Source of the DNA: Bacteroidota bacterium
GTDB taxonomy: Bacteria; Bacteroidota; Bacteroidia; Chitinophagales; Chitinophagaceae
Length of the DNA stretch: 64,000 bases
Direction: 5' to 3'
Assembly (NCBI GenBank): GCA_018267965.1
Contig: JAFDXK010000001.1
Span: 1,054,001 to 1,118,000, forward strand
Every line of letters starts with the position of its first letter. The stretch's first letter is position 1. Under the pieces are notes generated by a model. It searched no databases and had not been told where the DNA came from. It saw only the letters and a program-made list of their open reading frames with translations. Both the position numbers and the translations under genes were made by a program. This document shows, one piece after another, positions 29,450 through 39,050 of the stretch.

Positions 29450-30286
29450 TTGATACAGGTAGGACAATACAATACATTAAAAGTAGTTAAGGAAGTAGAT
29501 TTTGGTATGTACCTTGACGGTGGCGAGGCTGGTGAAATATTACTGCCTAAGCGCTTTGTGCCAAAGGGACTGAATGAAGGTGATGATGTAGAAGTATTTA
29601 TCTACCACGATTCGGATAACAGGCTGATAGCCACCACTCAAAAGCCTTATGCTGTTGCTGGCGAAATAGCCCTGCTAAAAGTAGTAGCTAAGACTAATCA
29701 TGGTGCCTTTTTGGATTGGGGTTTGATGAAAGACTTATTCCTGCCATTATCTCAGCAAACAGAGAGAATATACGAAGATGGTTTTTATCTCGTAAGACTA
29801 TACATAGACGAACAAACAGGACGTATCGCTGCCACACAGCGCATTGAAAGAGGCCTTGACAATGATAACCTGACCGTAAAAGAAAAAGAAGCTGTAGACT
29901 TACTCATATACCAGAAAACGGATATTGGCTATAAAGTTATCATCAACAACAAGCATATTGGTGTATTGCATTATAACGAAGTATTCCGCGATTTGGAAAT
30001 TGGTGACAAAGAAAAGGGATTCATTAAGACGATAAGAGAAGATGGCAAAATTGATGTTTCATTAGGAACACTGGGCTATAAAAAAGTAGAAAGTGAGGCA
30101 GATAAAATTCTACGTCTGCTGCACGAAAACAACGGCTACTTGCCATACCACGACAAAAGCGACCCTGAAAAAATCTATGCCTTCTTTGGTATCAGCAAAA
30201 AGGTATTTAAAATGACTACCGGCGCATTATACAAACAGCGTAAAATAGAGTTTACACAATCTGGCATCAAGTTGATTGACAATTAA
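29450..30286 (+). CDS. cvfB: S1-domain RNA-binding protein (CvfB family)
   Basis: 278 residues. Begins at TTG: the N-terminal sequence (IQVGQYNTLKVVKEVDFGMYLDG) aligns with the normal CvfB/YitL opening immediately after this codon, and no ATG is available nearby. Two to three S1-like OB folds (ILLPKRFVPKG, AFLDWGLMKDLFLP, then an SLGTLGYK segment) and a C-terminal winged-helix-like domain. The family binds RNA and modulates virulence or translation in Firmicutes. Converges with the next gene by 4 bp. Confidence 0.85.
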   Translation: MIQVGQYNTLKVVKEVDFGMYLDGGEAGEILLPKRFVPKGLNEGDDVEVFIYHDSDNRLIATTQKPYAVAGEIALLKVVAKTNHGAFLDWGLMKDLFLPLSQQTERIYEDGFYLVRLYIDEQTGRIAATQRIERGLDNDNLTVKEKEAVDLLIYQKTDIGYKVIINNKHIGVLHYNEVFRDLEIGDKEKGFIKTIREDGKIDVSLGTLGYKKVESEADKILRLLHENNGYLPYHDKSDPEKIYAFFGISKKVFKMTTGALYKQRKIEFTQSGIKLIDN

Positions 30287-31059
30287 TGCATCCCCATCTT
30301 ATAGTCAGCTATTTTCTTGCTCACATCTGCATGTGTATCTAACTGTGTTACCTCCAGTTTGCTTTCAATTTGGTTGTTTTTATAGATAGTAGCTTCCATC
30401 ATAAAGCCGCCACCATCATGGCTAAAGCCTGCATATGGGCCTCTCATAAAGCTCTTTGATATGTCTACTTTAATATCTGTTGTTATCCAAAACTCGCTAC
30501 GCCTGTTGCGGTCCTCATCTACGCATACGTACTCAAAACAGTTGCGCCCCAATATGGTTTTGGTCTTACCTGTTCTGTTGCACTTATTGGTATTCGTACC
30601 ACCCTCTTTGGGCTGACCTCGCCTTGCCTGTGCATCCGCACTCATAAAAGCATTAATATTCATTGCCATGCCTGTCTTCTCGCCTTCATTCAGCATGATC
30701 ATACTATTGTTCTTATTATCATAGATGATAAACATATCATCCTTCTTCCTTCTTTCATCTTCTGCTTTCATTCCAAAATACAGTTCCCCTTCATGCAGGT
30801 AGTATTTCATATCGTTCTCCTTATTTTTCTCCCCATCCTTATATGTTGTTACATGCATATTCACCATAGTGTTGAATGTATATGCTGCCTCAGTTTTACC
30901 ATTCATTGCATTATTCATCCAATCCATGCCTTTCTGTTTATTGGCAGCGTTCTCATTTTCATACTTCTTTTCATAGGCATCACGCACATAGCCACTGCCG
31001 GGCTGTGCATTGGCAGACAATACAGCAAAACTTGCAAGGATAACCACTAGATGTTTCAT
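30283..31059 (-). CDS. Exported DUF4412-like protein
   Basis: 258 residues with a signal peptide cut at ANAQ. The mature part (YTFNTMVNMHVTTYKDG, MIMLNEGEKTGMAMNI, TKTILGRNCFEYVC, EFWITTDIKVD) follows the layout of DUF4412 and related lipoprotein-carrier-like folds, with an unusual number of Met, Asn and Lys residues. No catalytic residues identified. Single gene. Confidence 0.65.
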   Translation of the reverse strand: MKHLVVILASFAVLSANAQPGSGYVRDAYEKKYENENAANKQKGMDWMNNAMNGKTEAAYTFNTMVNMHVTTYKDGEKNKENDMKYYLHEGELYFGMKAEDERRKKDDMFIIYDNKNNSMIMLNEGEKTGMAMNINAFMSADAQARRGQPKEGGTNTNKCNRTGKTKTILGRNCFEYVCVDEDRNRRSEFWITTDIKVDISKSFMRGPYAGFSHDGGGFMMEATIYKNNQIESKLEVTQLDTHADVSKKIADYKMGMH

Positions 31060-31187
31060 ACAGATGTATTTTATTATTATAAAATTAGTGAAACAATTCT
31101 TTAAAAGCTACCTGATATATGTCAGCTATTTAACAGATTATTGATATACAATTCATTATTTTAGATTTTGGACAATATTATCTTTTC

Positions 31188-32570
31188 ATGAAGTGGAAAC
31201 AGCTCATTTGGCTGCTACGATATTATCTACAGTTTATACCTTTTACACTTAATACCCTATTATGTGGTATAGCGGCCTATGCGGGTTATAAAATACTATA
31301 TCAACCTTTGCCCAAGGATGGTGTAGCACCATTTCGCCCTTTCATCATACTAATGGGAAAAGTAGTTTTCTGGTTCCTTATTTGTTTGGTATTGTTATCT
31401 GTGTTGAGCGCTATAGCTACGTGGCTGCATTACCTCTGGCTGAAGAGAAATAAGAATTATAAACTGCAAGTATCCTTCACTACTGAGACCCGAAATGGCA
31501 AAAAGAATAAGCTTTTCATGAATGCACTTGTAGAAGGTATTCGCAGGCCGATATTGGGTTTTGTAAAAGGCAAGCTGTTTTATGATAATCATATGATGAC
31601 AGATGAATTCACCCTGTTATCAAATAAGCTGAAAGAAAAAAGTATGTGGCGTGCAGCCATTACAGGCCGTAGCAGGATGGAACTACCTGACATCAAAGAA
31701 TATGAACTGAAAGGTGGATTTCTGTATTTCGAAGACATGCTGCATATCTGCAAACTGGCTGTTACTCAACCCATATCAGGACATTTTTACCAACCACCTG
31801 TATTGGAAGAAGATGATGATAAAGAAGTGTATCCAAAGAAAACAGAAAGCATGGATATACGAGTTGACCAGTTGCATCGTATAGAAGGTGAATACCTGAA
31901 TTATAAAGACTTCGAATCGGGCGATGATGTACGCCGTATAGTATGGAAAGTATATGCCAAAAGCCGCGATTTGGTAGTAAGAACTCCGGAAATGTATGAA
32001 CCATATGCATCACATTTGTATTTCTATGCCAGCTTTAACAGTGTAATGAAACCACAATGGGCGACAGAGGGGTTTTACAAGGAAATGCTCAATTATTACA
32101 AGAATTATGTGTGGACGGTTTATGATTCTTTGGCTAAAAAAGAATGGGCATTACGTTATATATCCGACCAAGATTTTAATATACCCGAACAATTAAGCGA
32201 TGCAGAAAAAGCATCTCGTATCATCAGTAATAGTGACTGGACGAAAGATGCATCGTTGAACCAGTATTTTAATGCCAAACATGGTACCGTACTATGCATT
32301 TCTTCATTGACGGATATTGAAGAATTAAGAACATTACTTGACAAATGCGATAGTTCTACAGTTATATACTTCATCAAACTATCGGGTGTATTTCGTCATT
32401 TTGCTGCATGGACATTATTGAAGAGAGTAATATTCCTGCCACCGAAAGACAGGCTTAATAAATTGCGTGCAAGATGGACTTTTGCACCGTTACGTATTCA
32501 AATCAATAAAAGAGAAAAAGAAATAGAAGCATTGCTCAATAGCAGTAATGTAAACAAAGCTATTCTTTAG
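31188..32570 (+). CDS. DUF58 domain protein
   Basis: 460 residues. Two N-terminal membrane helices (about 18-36 and 55-80), then a domain with EYLNYKDFESGDDVRRIVWKVYAKSRDLVVRTPE, the DUF58 signature. In Bacteroidota such proteins usually accompany a MoxR ATPase and VWA proteins. None is present here, so this is an isolated member. Its stop overlaps the convergent DUF6048 gene by 4 bp. Confidence 0.82.
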   Translation: MKWKQLIWLLRYYLQFIPFTLNTLLCGIAAYAGYKILYQPLPKDGVAPFRPFIILMGKVVFWFLICLVLLSVLSAIATWLHYLWLKRNKNYKLQVSFTTETRNGKKNKLFMNALVEGIRRPILGFVKGKLFYDNHMMTDEFTLLSNKLKEKSMWRAAITGRSRMELPDIKEYELKGGFLYFEDMLHICKLAVTQPISGHFYQPPVLEEDDDKEVYPKKTESMDIRVDQLHRIEGEYLNYKDFESGDDVRRIVWKVYAKSRDLVVRTPEMYEPYASHLYFYASFNSVMKPQWATEGFYKEMLNYYKNYVWTVYDSLAKKEWALRYISDQDFNIPEQLSDAEKASRIISNSDWTKDASLNQYFNAKHGTVLCISSLTDIEELRTLLDKCDSSTVIYFIKLSGVFRHFAAWTLLKRVIFLPPKDRLNKLRARWTFAPLRIQINKREKEIEALLNSSNVNKAIL

Positions 32571-33283
32571 TCTTCTTTCGGTGCTATTGTTTTTACATGT
32601 TTGCGCTTCCAACGGATAGCATAATCCAAGTAGAAATTGAAATCGAAAATGCTGGCTTTATCACCTTTACCGTAGCCAGCTATATAATATGGCGGCAACT
32701 CCTTTAATTGTTTACCATTCAAAATAAACTTGCCCCTGATATTCCAACCTGCGAATAAACCTTTAAACAGCTCTACCCTTACCCCACCTGTCAATTCAAA
32801 CCAATGTGCTGTAAGATTTTTACCAGGAATAATTCCGCTACTGTTACCCCATGTACTGTCAACTATCAGGTAACTCGCATCACTCCTGTTGATAAAACCA
32901 ATACCGTAGCGTAGCCCAATAAATGCCATATCCCAATCACCGGGAAACAAACGTTGCAGGATGCCTTTGTTGATACCTGCTTTAAAGAACGTATTAGAGT
33001 TACTATATCTCAGGTAAGTAGAATCCAGTTTGCCACTACCCCATCCCCCTTCTAATACATAGTATATCTCCTTCTTGCCGTAAAAGTCTAATTCTATTTC
33101 ATAAGATTTCTTTTCGGGAATTAAAGCATTAAATACAGGCCTGCTGATGTCAAACCCTAGGCGTAACTGGCTGGTACTATCAGACGAAACAGGCTTATTA
33201 GATGGCATATCGTCTTCGTCATCCTGTGCAAATGCACCGATGCTCAATAACAGGAATAATATGCTAGTAAAATATTTTGACAT
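32567..33283 (-). CDS. DUF6048 family exported protein
   Basis: 238 residues with a signal peptide cut after FAQ, an acidic DDEDD patch, and barrel-like strands (IGLRYGIGFINR, GGVRVELFKGLFAGWNIRGKF). Matches the Bacteroidota-specific DUF6048 family, which is repeatedly found beside DUF6452, as here. Probably an outer-membrane-associated beta protein. Last gene of the pheT operon, overlapping the preceding gene by 20 bp. Confidence 0.75.
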   Translation of the reverse strand: MSKYFTSILFLLLSIGAFAQDDEDDMPSNKPVSSDSTSQLRLGFDISRPVFNALIPEKKSYEIELDFYGKKEIYYVLEGGWGSGKLDSTYLRYSNSNTFFKAGINKGILQRLFPGDWDMAFIGLRYGIGFINRSDASYLIVDSTWGNSSGIIPGKNLTAHWFELTGGVRVELFKGLFAGWNIRGKFILNGKQLKELPPYYIAGYGKGDKASIFDFNFYLDYAIRWKRKHVKTIAPKED

Positions 33284-33755
33284 GTTCGATATTGGCAGTC
33301 CCGTCTATATTGCCATTTTTTATTACAACAGAATCTATATTATACTTTGTGTATTTGACACCTTGAATAACATAGTGATACGTATATCCGCATGTACGCG
33401 ATAAGAAAGTCAGGTTTCGATTATAAAAGAACGTTATAGTATCTGTACCCAAATAAGTTGAATCTGTGCTGATGAACCATTTTAAACTATCCTGTTGCGG
33501 CGATAATTGCATCAAAGGAAATTTATTTGCCTTTACACCATTATATACCCGCATGTTATTATTCGGATAACCTAAAACAGCTTTAGGCAATACAGAATCC
33601 AATCCCGTAGAACCTGTGTCGGCAGCCTTGTAAGTACCCACAGATACATATACGTTTAGCGGTTGAAAACAAGGTTCTGATATCCTGCTGCATGAAAACC
33701 ATAAAATACTTACCGGCAGCAAAACAACAAGGTATATCAACTTGTGTTTAATCAT
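33264..33755 (-). CDS. DUF6452 family lipoprotein
   Basis: 163 residues with lipoprotein signal ending ILWFSC and a Cys-containing mature domain (SEPCFQPLNVYVSVG, FLSRTCGYTYHYVIQG). The pairing with DUF6048 is the basis of the assignment. Overlaps the coiled-coil gene upstream by 8 bp and DUF6048 downstream by 20 bp, so all are translated from one transcript. Confidence 0.72.
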   Translation of the reverse strand: MIKHKLIYLVVLLPVSILWFSCSRISEPCFQPLNVYVSVGTYKAADTGSTGLDSVLPKAVLGYPNNNMRVYNGVKANKFPLMQLSPQQDSLKWFISTDSTYLGTDTITFFYNRNLTFLSRTCGYTYHYVIQGVKYTKYNIDSVVIKNGNIDGTANIEHVKIFY

Positions 33756-34023
33756 TGAGCGTTGCCAGTATTTTATCTATTTCGCTAATAACTGTATCCA
33801 GTTGTTTTTTCATCACTTCTTTATCCGTGTCATTCTGCACTGCATTACCGATATTGTTGCCAAGAGTATGCTCCTCCAACTCTGCAATGCGTGTATTTAA
33901 CCCCGAAACTGTTTTTTCATGCTTATCAATAGTTTGCTTCAGCTGTTTGTTCTCAGCCTGCAACTCTGCATATTTTTTAAGCAGGGTATTCAATTTTTCG
34001 TTCAGAAGTGTTAGTTCCTGCAT
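33748..34023 (-). CDS. Small coiled-coil protein, pheT-linked
   Basis: 91 residues, almost entirely a coiled coil (LNTLLKKYAELQAENKQLKQ and the KVSGLNTRIAELEE-like heptads) with a short C-terminal helix. It starts on the last base of the pheT stop (TAATG). In many Bacteroidota a small coiled-coil gene sits between pheT and the cell-division gene zapA. Here zapA and rny do not follow. ZapB-like role is a guess from position and shape. Confidence 0.65.
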   Translation of the reverse strand: MQELTLLNEKLNTLLKKYAELQAENKQLKQTIDKHEKTVSGLNTRIAELEEHTLGNNIGNAVQNDTDKEVMKKQLDTVISEIDKILATLND

Positions 34024-36425
34024 TATTCTCGTATTTGTGCCTGCAGTTTGGTTTTGTATGCATTCATCAATTGCTGCATCACCTGTTCTACTTCACTATC
34101 CGTCAAGGTACGGTCTTGCAGTTGAAAAGTATAGTTCAGCGCATAAGATTTTTTACCCGCACCCAGTTTCTCATTTTCAAACACATCAAACAAACCAAAG
34201 CCTTTCAGTGATTCAATCTTCTGTTGTTCTGTTATTTGAGCCACATCGTTGTACTTAACATGCTTATCCAAGATAATAGCGAGGTCACGTTCTACAGCAG
34301 GGAATTTTGCGACTTCGCTATATTTTATCTTATTCGATGCAGCTGCTTTTTGCCATGCATCCCAATTGATAGCAGCGAAGTAAACATCTTGTTTTATATC
34401 AAATTCTTTCAGCTTCTTACCATCAACTTTACTAGCTGAGCAAATCACCTCGTTCTTGAACTTCCATGTAATGTTAGCTTCATCATAAGACAACACAGCT
34501 TTTGTAATCCCGCTATGAGCCAGCAAATGTTGCACAATACCTTTCAGGTAATAGATATCAGTTTTTACAGCTTGCTGATTCCAGTTAGTGCTGTTTACAT
34601 TACCTGTGATGTATAATGCCAGTTGGTTTTGTTCTATGTATTTACCTTCTGCCTGCGAATACACTTTACCGTATTCATAAAGAGATAAATCTGTATTCTT
34701 GCGGTTGCAGTTATAGGCAATTACTTCTAAACCACTTTCCAACATCGATGGACGCATCACATCCAACTCACTGGTTAGTGAATTCAACATCTTCACCAAA
34801 TCATTCCGCTCAGGATAGTATTTACTGTTGACGATAGAATTGGTAACAATTTCTTTAAAACCAATACCTGTAAGCAGATTAGCCATTTTGTTTCTATCTG
34901 CCCTATCTGATGGTATTGCCTTAGCAAGAGAGATGTTCAACCTTTCGGGGATTGCAATATTATCCAGTCCGTCTATGCGCAATATCTCTTCTACAATATC
35001 TGCGCCGTTGGTAATATCGGTTTTGTTACTCGGCACTTTCAGAATCAGCCCGTCAGCATCTTCTTTATCTATACCAAATCCTAATGCTGTCAGGATATTT
35101 TTAATAGCCGTTTTTCCATAATCCTTACCACTCAGCCTGGTGATGTATTCATAAGTCACATGCACTTCATCAGGTATAATTTCTCTACCTGTCACATCAA
35201 CAATTCCCGATGCTATTTCTCCGCCTGCTATTTCTACAATCAGTGCAGCAGCACGTTTCAGTGCAGGTATTACATTATTGATGTCAACACCTTTTTCAAA
35301 ATGCGTGGCAGCATCTGTACGCAAACCATGATACATAGATGTGCGCCTTACAAACTTAGGATGGAAATAAGCACTCTCTAAAAAGATATTGGTCGTAGTA
35401 TCTGTTACGCCACTGTTTAATCCGCCAAACACACCTGCAATACACATACCATCTGCATTGTCACATATCATCAGGTCGTTGTCATTCAGTTTTATTTCTT
35501 TGCCATCCAACGCAAGAAACTTTGTATCCTGTGGCTTGAACTCCACGTTTACAACATTCCCTTTTATTTTATCGGCATCAAAAGCATGTAATGGTTGCCC
35601 GAATTCGTGCAACACATAGTTGGTAATATCTACCACGTTATTGATGCTTCGAACACCTATTGATTTCAATTTCAGTTGCAGCCATTCAGGCGATGGTGCA
35701 ATTTTTACACCCTTGATGCTCACGCCTGTATATTTCGGGCAAGCTTCCGGTGCTTTAACGTTCACTTTTATTTCCAGTGATTCCTTACCCTTATTTGGCA
35801 TTAAAGTGGGTGGCAATAATACTTCATATTTACCGCCTTTGTGGTGAGACAAATAAGCGCAAACATCACGAGCCACACCTATATGGCTCATAGCATCGCT
35901 GCGGTTAGGTGTAAGCCCTATATGAATGATATCGTCAGCATCGGGTATGTTGAAATACTTTTTGGCAGATGTGCCTATCGGAGCATGATGCGGCAGTACC
36001 ATGATGCCTGCATGGCTTGCTCCCAGCCCTATTTCGTCCTCTGCACATATCATGCCCTCGCTTTCTTCGCCCCTTATTTTAGCCTTTTTAATGAGGAAAG
36101 GCTCTCCTGACGTGGGATGTACAGTAGTTCCTACAGGTGCTACTACTACCCTTTGGCCCTGTGCTACATTGGGTGCACCACATACTATATTCAGCTCCAA
36201 ACCATTGCCTACATTCACTTTGGTTACACTCAGTTTATCGGCATTGGGGTGTTTATGACAATTTATGATTTCGCCGATAACAAGCCCCTCAAGGCTTCCG
36301 GGCACAAATTCTGCTTTTTCTATCGCTTCTACTTCTAATCCTATGGATGTCAATATTTTACTTAATTCAGCCACCGGCACGGGTTCGGGCAGGTACTGCA
36401 TCAGCCATTGGTACGAAATGGTCAT
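34023..36425 (-). CDS. pheT: Phenylalanine--tRNA ligase beta subunit
   Basis: 800 residues. The N-terminal tRNA-binding domain (VIGEIINCHKHPNADKLSV), the B3/B4 editing region, the B5 domain, the catalytic-like core (RPSMLESGLEVIAYNCNRKN) and a C-terminal anticodon-binding FDX-ACB domain (KFPAVERDLAIILDKHVKY, DRTLTDSEVEQVM) are in the right order. Charges tRNA-Phe with the alpha subunit, whose gene is not in the window. First gene of a four-gene overlapping operon. Upstream the element TATCTTTA is near the -7 consensus. Confidence 0.96.
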   Translation of the reverse strand: MTISYQWLMQYLPEPVPVAELSKILTSIGLEVEAIEKAEFVPGSLEGLVIGEIINCHKHPNADKLSVTKVNVGNGLELNIVCGAPNVAQGQRVVVAPVGTTVHPTSGEPFLIKKAKIRGEESEGMICAEDEIGLGASHAGIMVLPHHAPIGTSAKKYFNIPDADDIIHIGLTPNRSDAMSHIGVARDVCAYLSHHKGGKYEVLLPPTLMPNKGKESLEIKVNVKAPEACPKYTGVSIKGVKIAPSPEWLQLKLKSIGVRSINNVVDITNYVLHEFGQPLHAFDADKIKGNVVNVEFKPQDTKFLALDGKEIKLNDNDLMICDNADGMCIAGVFGGLNSGVTDTTTNIFLESAYFHPKFVRRTSMYHGLRTDAATHFEKGVDINNVIPALKRAAALIVEIAGGEIASGIVDVTGREIIPDEVHVTYEYITRLSGKDYGKTAIKNILTALGFGIDKEDADGLILKVPSNKTDITNGADIVEEILRIDGLDNIAIPERLNISLAKAIPSDRADRNKMANLLTGIGFKEIVTNSIVNSKYYPERNDLVKMLNSLTSELDVMRPSMLESGLEVIAYNCNRKNTDLSLYEYGKVYSQAEGKYIEQNQLALYITGNVNSTNWNQQAVKTDIYYLKGIVQHLLAHSGITKAVLSYDEANITWKFKNEVICSASKVDGKKLKEFDIKQDVYFAAINWDAWQKAAASNKIKYSEVAKFPAVERDLAIILDKHVKYNDVAQITEQQKIESLKGFGLFDVFENEKLGAGKKSYALNYTFQLQDRTLTDSEVEQVMQQLMNAYKTKLQAQIRE

Positions 36426-36849
36426 CAGTTTTGTTTAAAATTTGTTGTAAAGATAGCCCCAAAATGAAACTTTATAGCAATTCGCATCGTTTTGCAAATA
36501 CCCCTCCCTAAAAACATTTATTCACATTTATTTGTGGGTAATCTGTGAATTGATGTGCTTAGTGGCTTAACTTTGTTGGTAACATATAGAGATAATGTTC
36601 CACAGGTGGATAAGCTGTCAGGAACGCGTTAATTACAGGCTGAAAATTTTTTATTTATACAGGTATTGCCCATTGATTTTTCGCGTTTACATTAGTTCTC
36701 CACCCCGGTTTTACACCCACGGTAACAGGACTGGAGCATTACCGAAATGTTATGCTAAGATTACCAAAGGGTTAAAATAATGTAAATAGCCCCCGGAGCG
36801 GATTTAAGACAACAAGAATTATTAAAAAGATAAAAAGACTAACCCAACG
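36426..36849. other. Spacer between pheT and dnaB with DnaA-box-like cluster
   Basis: A 424-bp divergent spacer. Between 36518 and 36613 lie TTATTCACA (36518-36526, fits TTATNCACA), TGTGGGTAA (36533-36541, one mismatch on the other strand), and a facing pair TGTTCCACA/GGTGGATAA (36596-36613) that forms TCCAC-AG-GTGGA. A T/A-rich stretch follows (about 36640-36660). This could be DnaA-controlled expression of dnaB or an origin region. No gene is seen. Confidence 0.45.
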
Positions 36850-38529
36850 ATGGCAGTAAACATCAAAAAAGACTTTGGAAGTACCCGAAATAGGAAGCCG
36901 GACATCACTAATCTTGTTTACGGAAAAGTGCCCCCTCAAGCCCCCGAATTAGAAGAAGCAGTACTGGGTGCCGTAATGCTGGAAAAAGATAAACTGGCCG
37001 AAGTACTGGAAATCATACAAAGCGAAGATTGCTTTTATGTAGATGCCCACCAAAAGATATACGGCGCTATTCGCCGCCTTTTTGATAAGGGTATGCCCGT
37101 TGATTTACTGACTGTAACGGAAGAATTAAGAAAATCTGATGAGTTGGAAATCATCGGCGGTGCATATTACCTCACCCGCCTGACCATGAGTGTGGTATCT
37201 TCTGCACACGTAGAAGCCCACGCACGTATCGTAATGGAGAAATTCATTCAGCGTGAACTGATACGCATTTCAGGCAATGTGATAGGCGATGCTTATGAAG
37301 ATAGCACCGATGTGTTTGACTTGCTGGATAAGGCAGAAAGCAGCCTTTACGAGATAACTGACAAGCACCTGCGTAAGAACTTTACGAGCCTGAAAGATGT
37401 ATTGGTACGTACTGTACACGAGATAGAAGAAGCAAAGAACAAGAAGGATGATTTGACGGGTGTTCCTTCGGGTTATACCCCATTAGATAAGCTGACCAGC
37501 GGTTGGCAAAAAACCGATCTCATCATCTTGGCTGCCCGCCCTGCGGTGGGTAAAACGGCATTCTGTCTTAACCTGGCTTTGAATGCTGCCATGACTGCTA
37601 ATAAAGCTGTAGCTTTCTTCTCGTTGGAGATGAGTGCAGCACAGCTGGTAAAAAGGCTTTTGGCTGCAGTAACAGAGGTAACGATGGATAGCATCACCAA
37701 AGGGCGTATGCAGGAGCATGAATTCATCCAAATGACACAAAGGATGACCAAGCTGGCACAGGCTCCTATCTTCCTTGATGACCAGGCTGCATTGAACATA
37801 TTTGAATTGAGGGCTAAAGCTCGCCGTTTAAAACAAAAACATGATATTCAACTGATTATAATAGACTACTTACAGTTAATGCAGGCCAGTCTGAGTAACG
37901 GTGGCAACCGCGAACAGGAGATATCTAAGATAAGCCGCGACCTGAAAGCACTGGCAAAAGAACTGGAAATACCTATCATAGCACTGTCTCAGTTGAACCG
38001 TTCGGTAGAGAGCCGTAAAGAAAGTAAAGTGCCCCAGTTGAGTGACCTTAGGGAATCGGGAGCAATAGAACAGGATGCCGATATGGTAATGTTCCTTTAC
38101 CGACCTGAATACTATGGTATCAATAACGATGCTATGGGACAATCTATAGAAGGCGAAACGCATATACACGTAGCCAAGCACCGTAATGGTAGCACCGATA
38201 CGGTAAAGGTTCGTTTCATTAAAGAATACCAGAAGTTTGTAGATATGCCTGATGACTTTGGCTTTGGAGGCGGTGGTAACAACTTCGGAGGAGGTGGTGG
38301 CGGATTTACGCCATTCAACCCTGGAGATAACCCACAGGCAGGTATAAGACGCTCTCCTGATACGAGTGAGTTCGGTGGCAGCAAAATGTTCATACCGGGT
38401 GGTTTCCAAACTTTACCATCTAAGGCCAGCAATTACAATTTTGATGATGATGAGCCTATGCCACCATCACCATTCATTAAAAAGCCAAACCCTGAAGACA
38501 ATAGCGGCATAGATGAAACACCATTTTAA
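36850..38529 (+). CDS. dnaB: Replicative DNA helicase DnaB
   Basis: 559 residues. N-terminal DnaB domain (PPQAPELEEAVLGAVMLEKD) and RecA-like C-terminal motor with Walker A ARPAVGKTAF (Lys235), Walker B LIIIDYLQLM and the QLNRSVESR/SDLRESGAIEQDADMV arginine-finger region. No intein. The C-terminus carries an extra Gly-rich linker (GFGGGGNNFGGGGGGF) and an acidic tail ending DETPF, likely disordered. Unwinds DNA at the fork. Confidence 0.96.
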   Translation: MAVNIKKDFGSTRNRKPDITNLVYGKVPPQAPELEEAVLGAVMLEKDKLAEVLEIIQSEDCFYVDAHQKIYGAIRRLFDKGMPVDLLTVTEELRKSDELEIIGGAYYLTRLTMSVVSSAHVEAHARIVMEKFIQRELIRISGNVIGDAYEDSTDVFDLLDKAESSLYEITDKHLRKNFTSLKDVLVRTVHEIEEAKNKKDDLTGVPSGYTPLDKLTSGWQKTDLIILAARPAVGKTAFCLNLALNAAMTANKAVAFFSLEMSAAQLVKRLLAAVTEVTMDSITKGRMQEHEFIQMTQRMTKLAQAPIFLDDQAALNIFELRAKARRLKQKHDIQLIIIDYLQLMQASLSNGGNREQEISKISRDLKALAKELEIPIIALSQLNRSVESRKESKVPQLSDLRESGAIEQDADMVMFLYRPEYYGINNDAMGQSIEGETHIHVAKHRNGSTDTVKVRFIKEYQKFVDMPDDFGFGGGGNNFGGGGGGFTPFNPGDNPQAGIRRSPDTSEFGGSKMFIPGGFQTLPSKASNYNFDDDEPMPPSPFIKKPNPEDNSGIDETPF

Positions 38530-38557
38530 ATAAGTCTCTTACTTGCTAATCATACGT

Positions 38558-38586
38558 AAGCCACTCATTACCCGAGTGGCTTTTTT
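38558..38586 (+). terminator. Terminator of dnaB
   Basis: AAGCCACTC and GAGTGGCTT form a 9-bp stem with a 7-base loop, followed by TTTTT. Confidence 0.8.
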
Positions 38587-38619
38587 GTATATATTGCATT
38601 ACCTAAAATCAAAATTTAC

Positions 38620-39015
38620 GTGCGAAATATTCTAACCTTTATTATAGTCGCCTTATTCTTATTACCATCATGCAGAAAGGAAACCGAAACTATTACAAAC
38701 ATTGCACAACCTGATATGCAGTGGTCTGCATCGGTAAACCCCGGTTGGGTAATTCATAAAACAACAGACAGTGTTATATACCATTTGAAGACAGAATATA
38801 TCTCAGGAACACCTGAAGAAGTAACTTGGTCTGCAGACAGCTTGCCAAGCAATATGTATATCCGCTTTGAACCTGCAACTGGTGTCCCATCTTTTACAAC
38901 TACTATGACAGTAATTACTAATAATCTAGATAAAGGAAATTATACAGTCAGAATAAACAACAGCACAAAATCAAAAAGGACCATGTCTTATATCAGCCAA
39001 ATTACGATTGAATAA
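38620..39015 (+). CDS. Small lipoprotein (GTG start)
   Basis: 131 residues. A GTG codon opens directly into a lipoprotein signal peptide (MRNILTFIIVALFLLPSC), and no ATG fits, so GTG is the start. The mature part is a beta-rich domain resembling a single fibronectin or Ig-like unit (YTVRINNSTKSKRTMSYISQITIE). Precedes the barrel-like gene at 39034 by 18 bp and probably forms a pair with it. Confidence 0.65.
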   Translation: MRNILTFIIVALFLLPSCRKETETITNIAQPDMQWSASVNPGWVIHKTTDSVIYHLKTEYISGTPEEVTWSADSLPSNMYIRFEPATGVPSFTTTMTVITNNLDKGNYTVRINNSTKSKRTMSYISQITIE

Positions 39016-39050
39016 TAAACTGTTATTGTACCAATGAAAAAGCTATTCTT

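Noticed and set aside
36850-38529. Intein in dnaB
   Set aside because: The P-loop and downstream motifs are contiguous and the length is normal.
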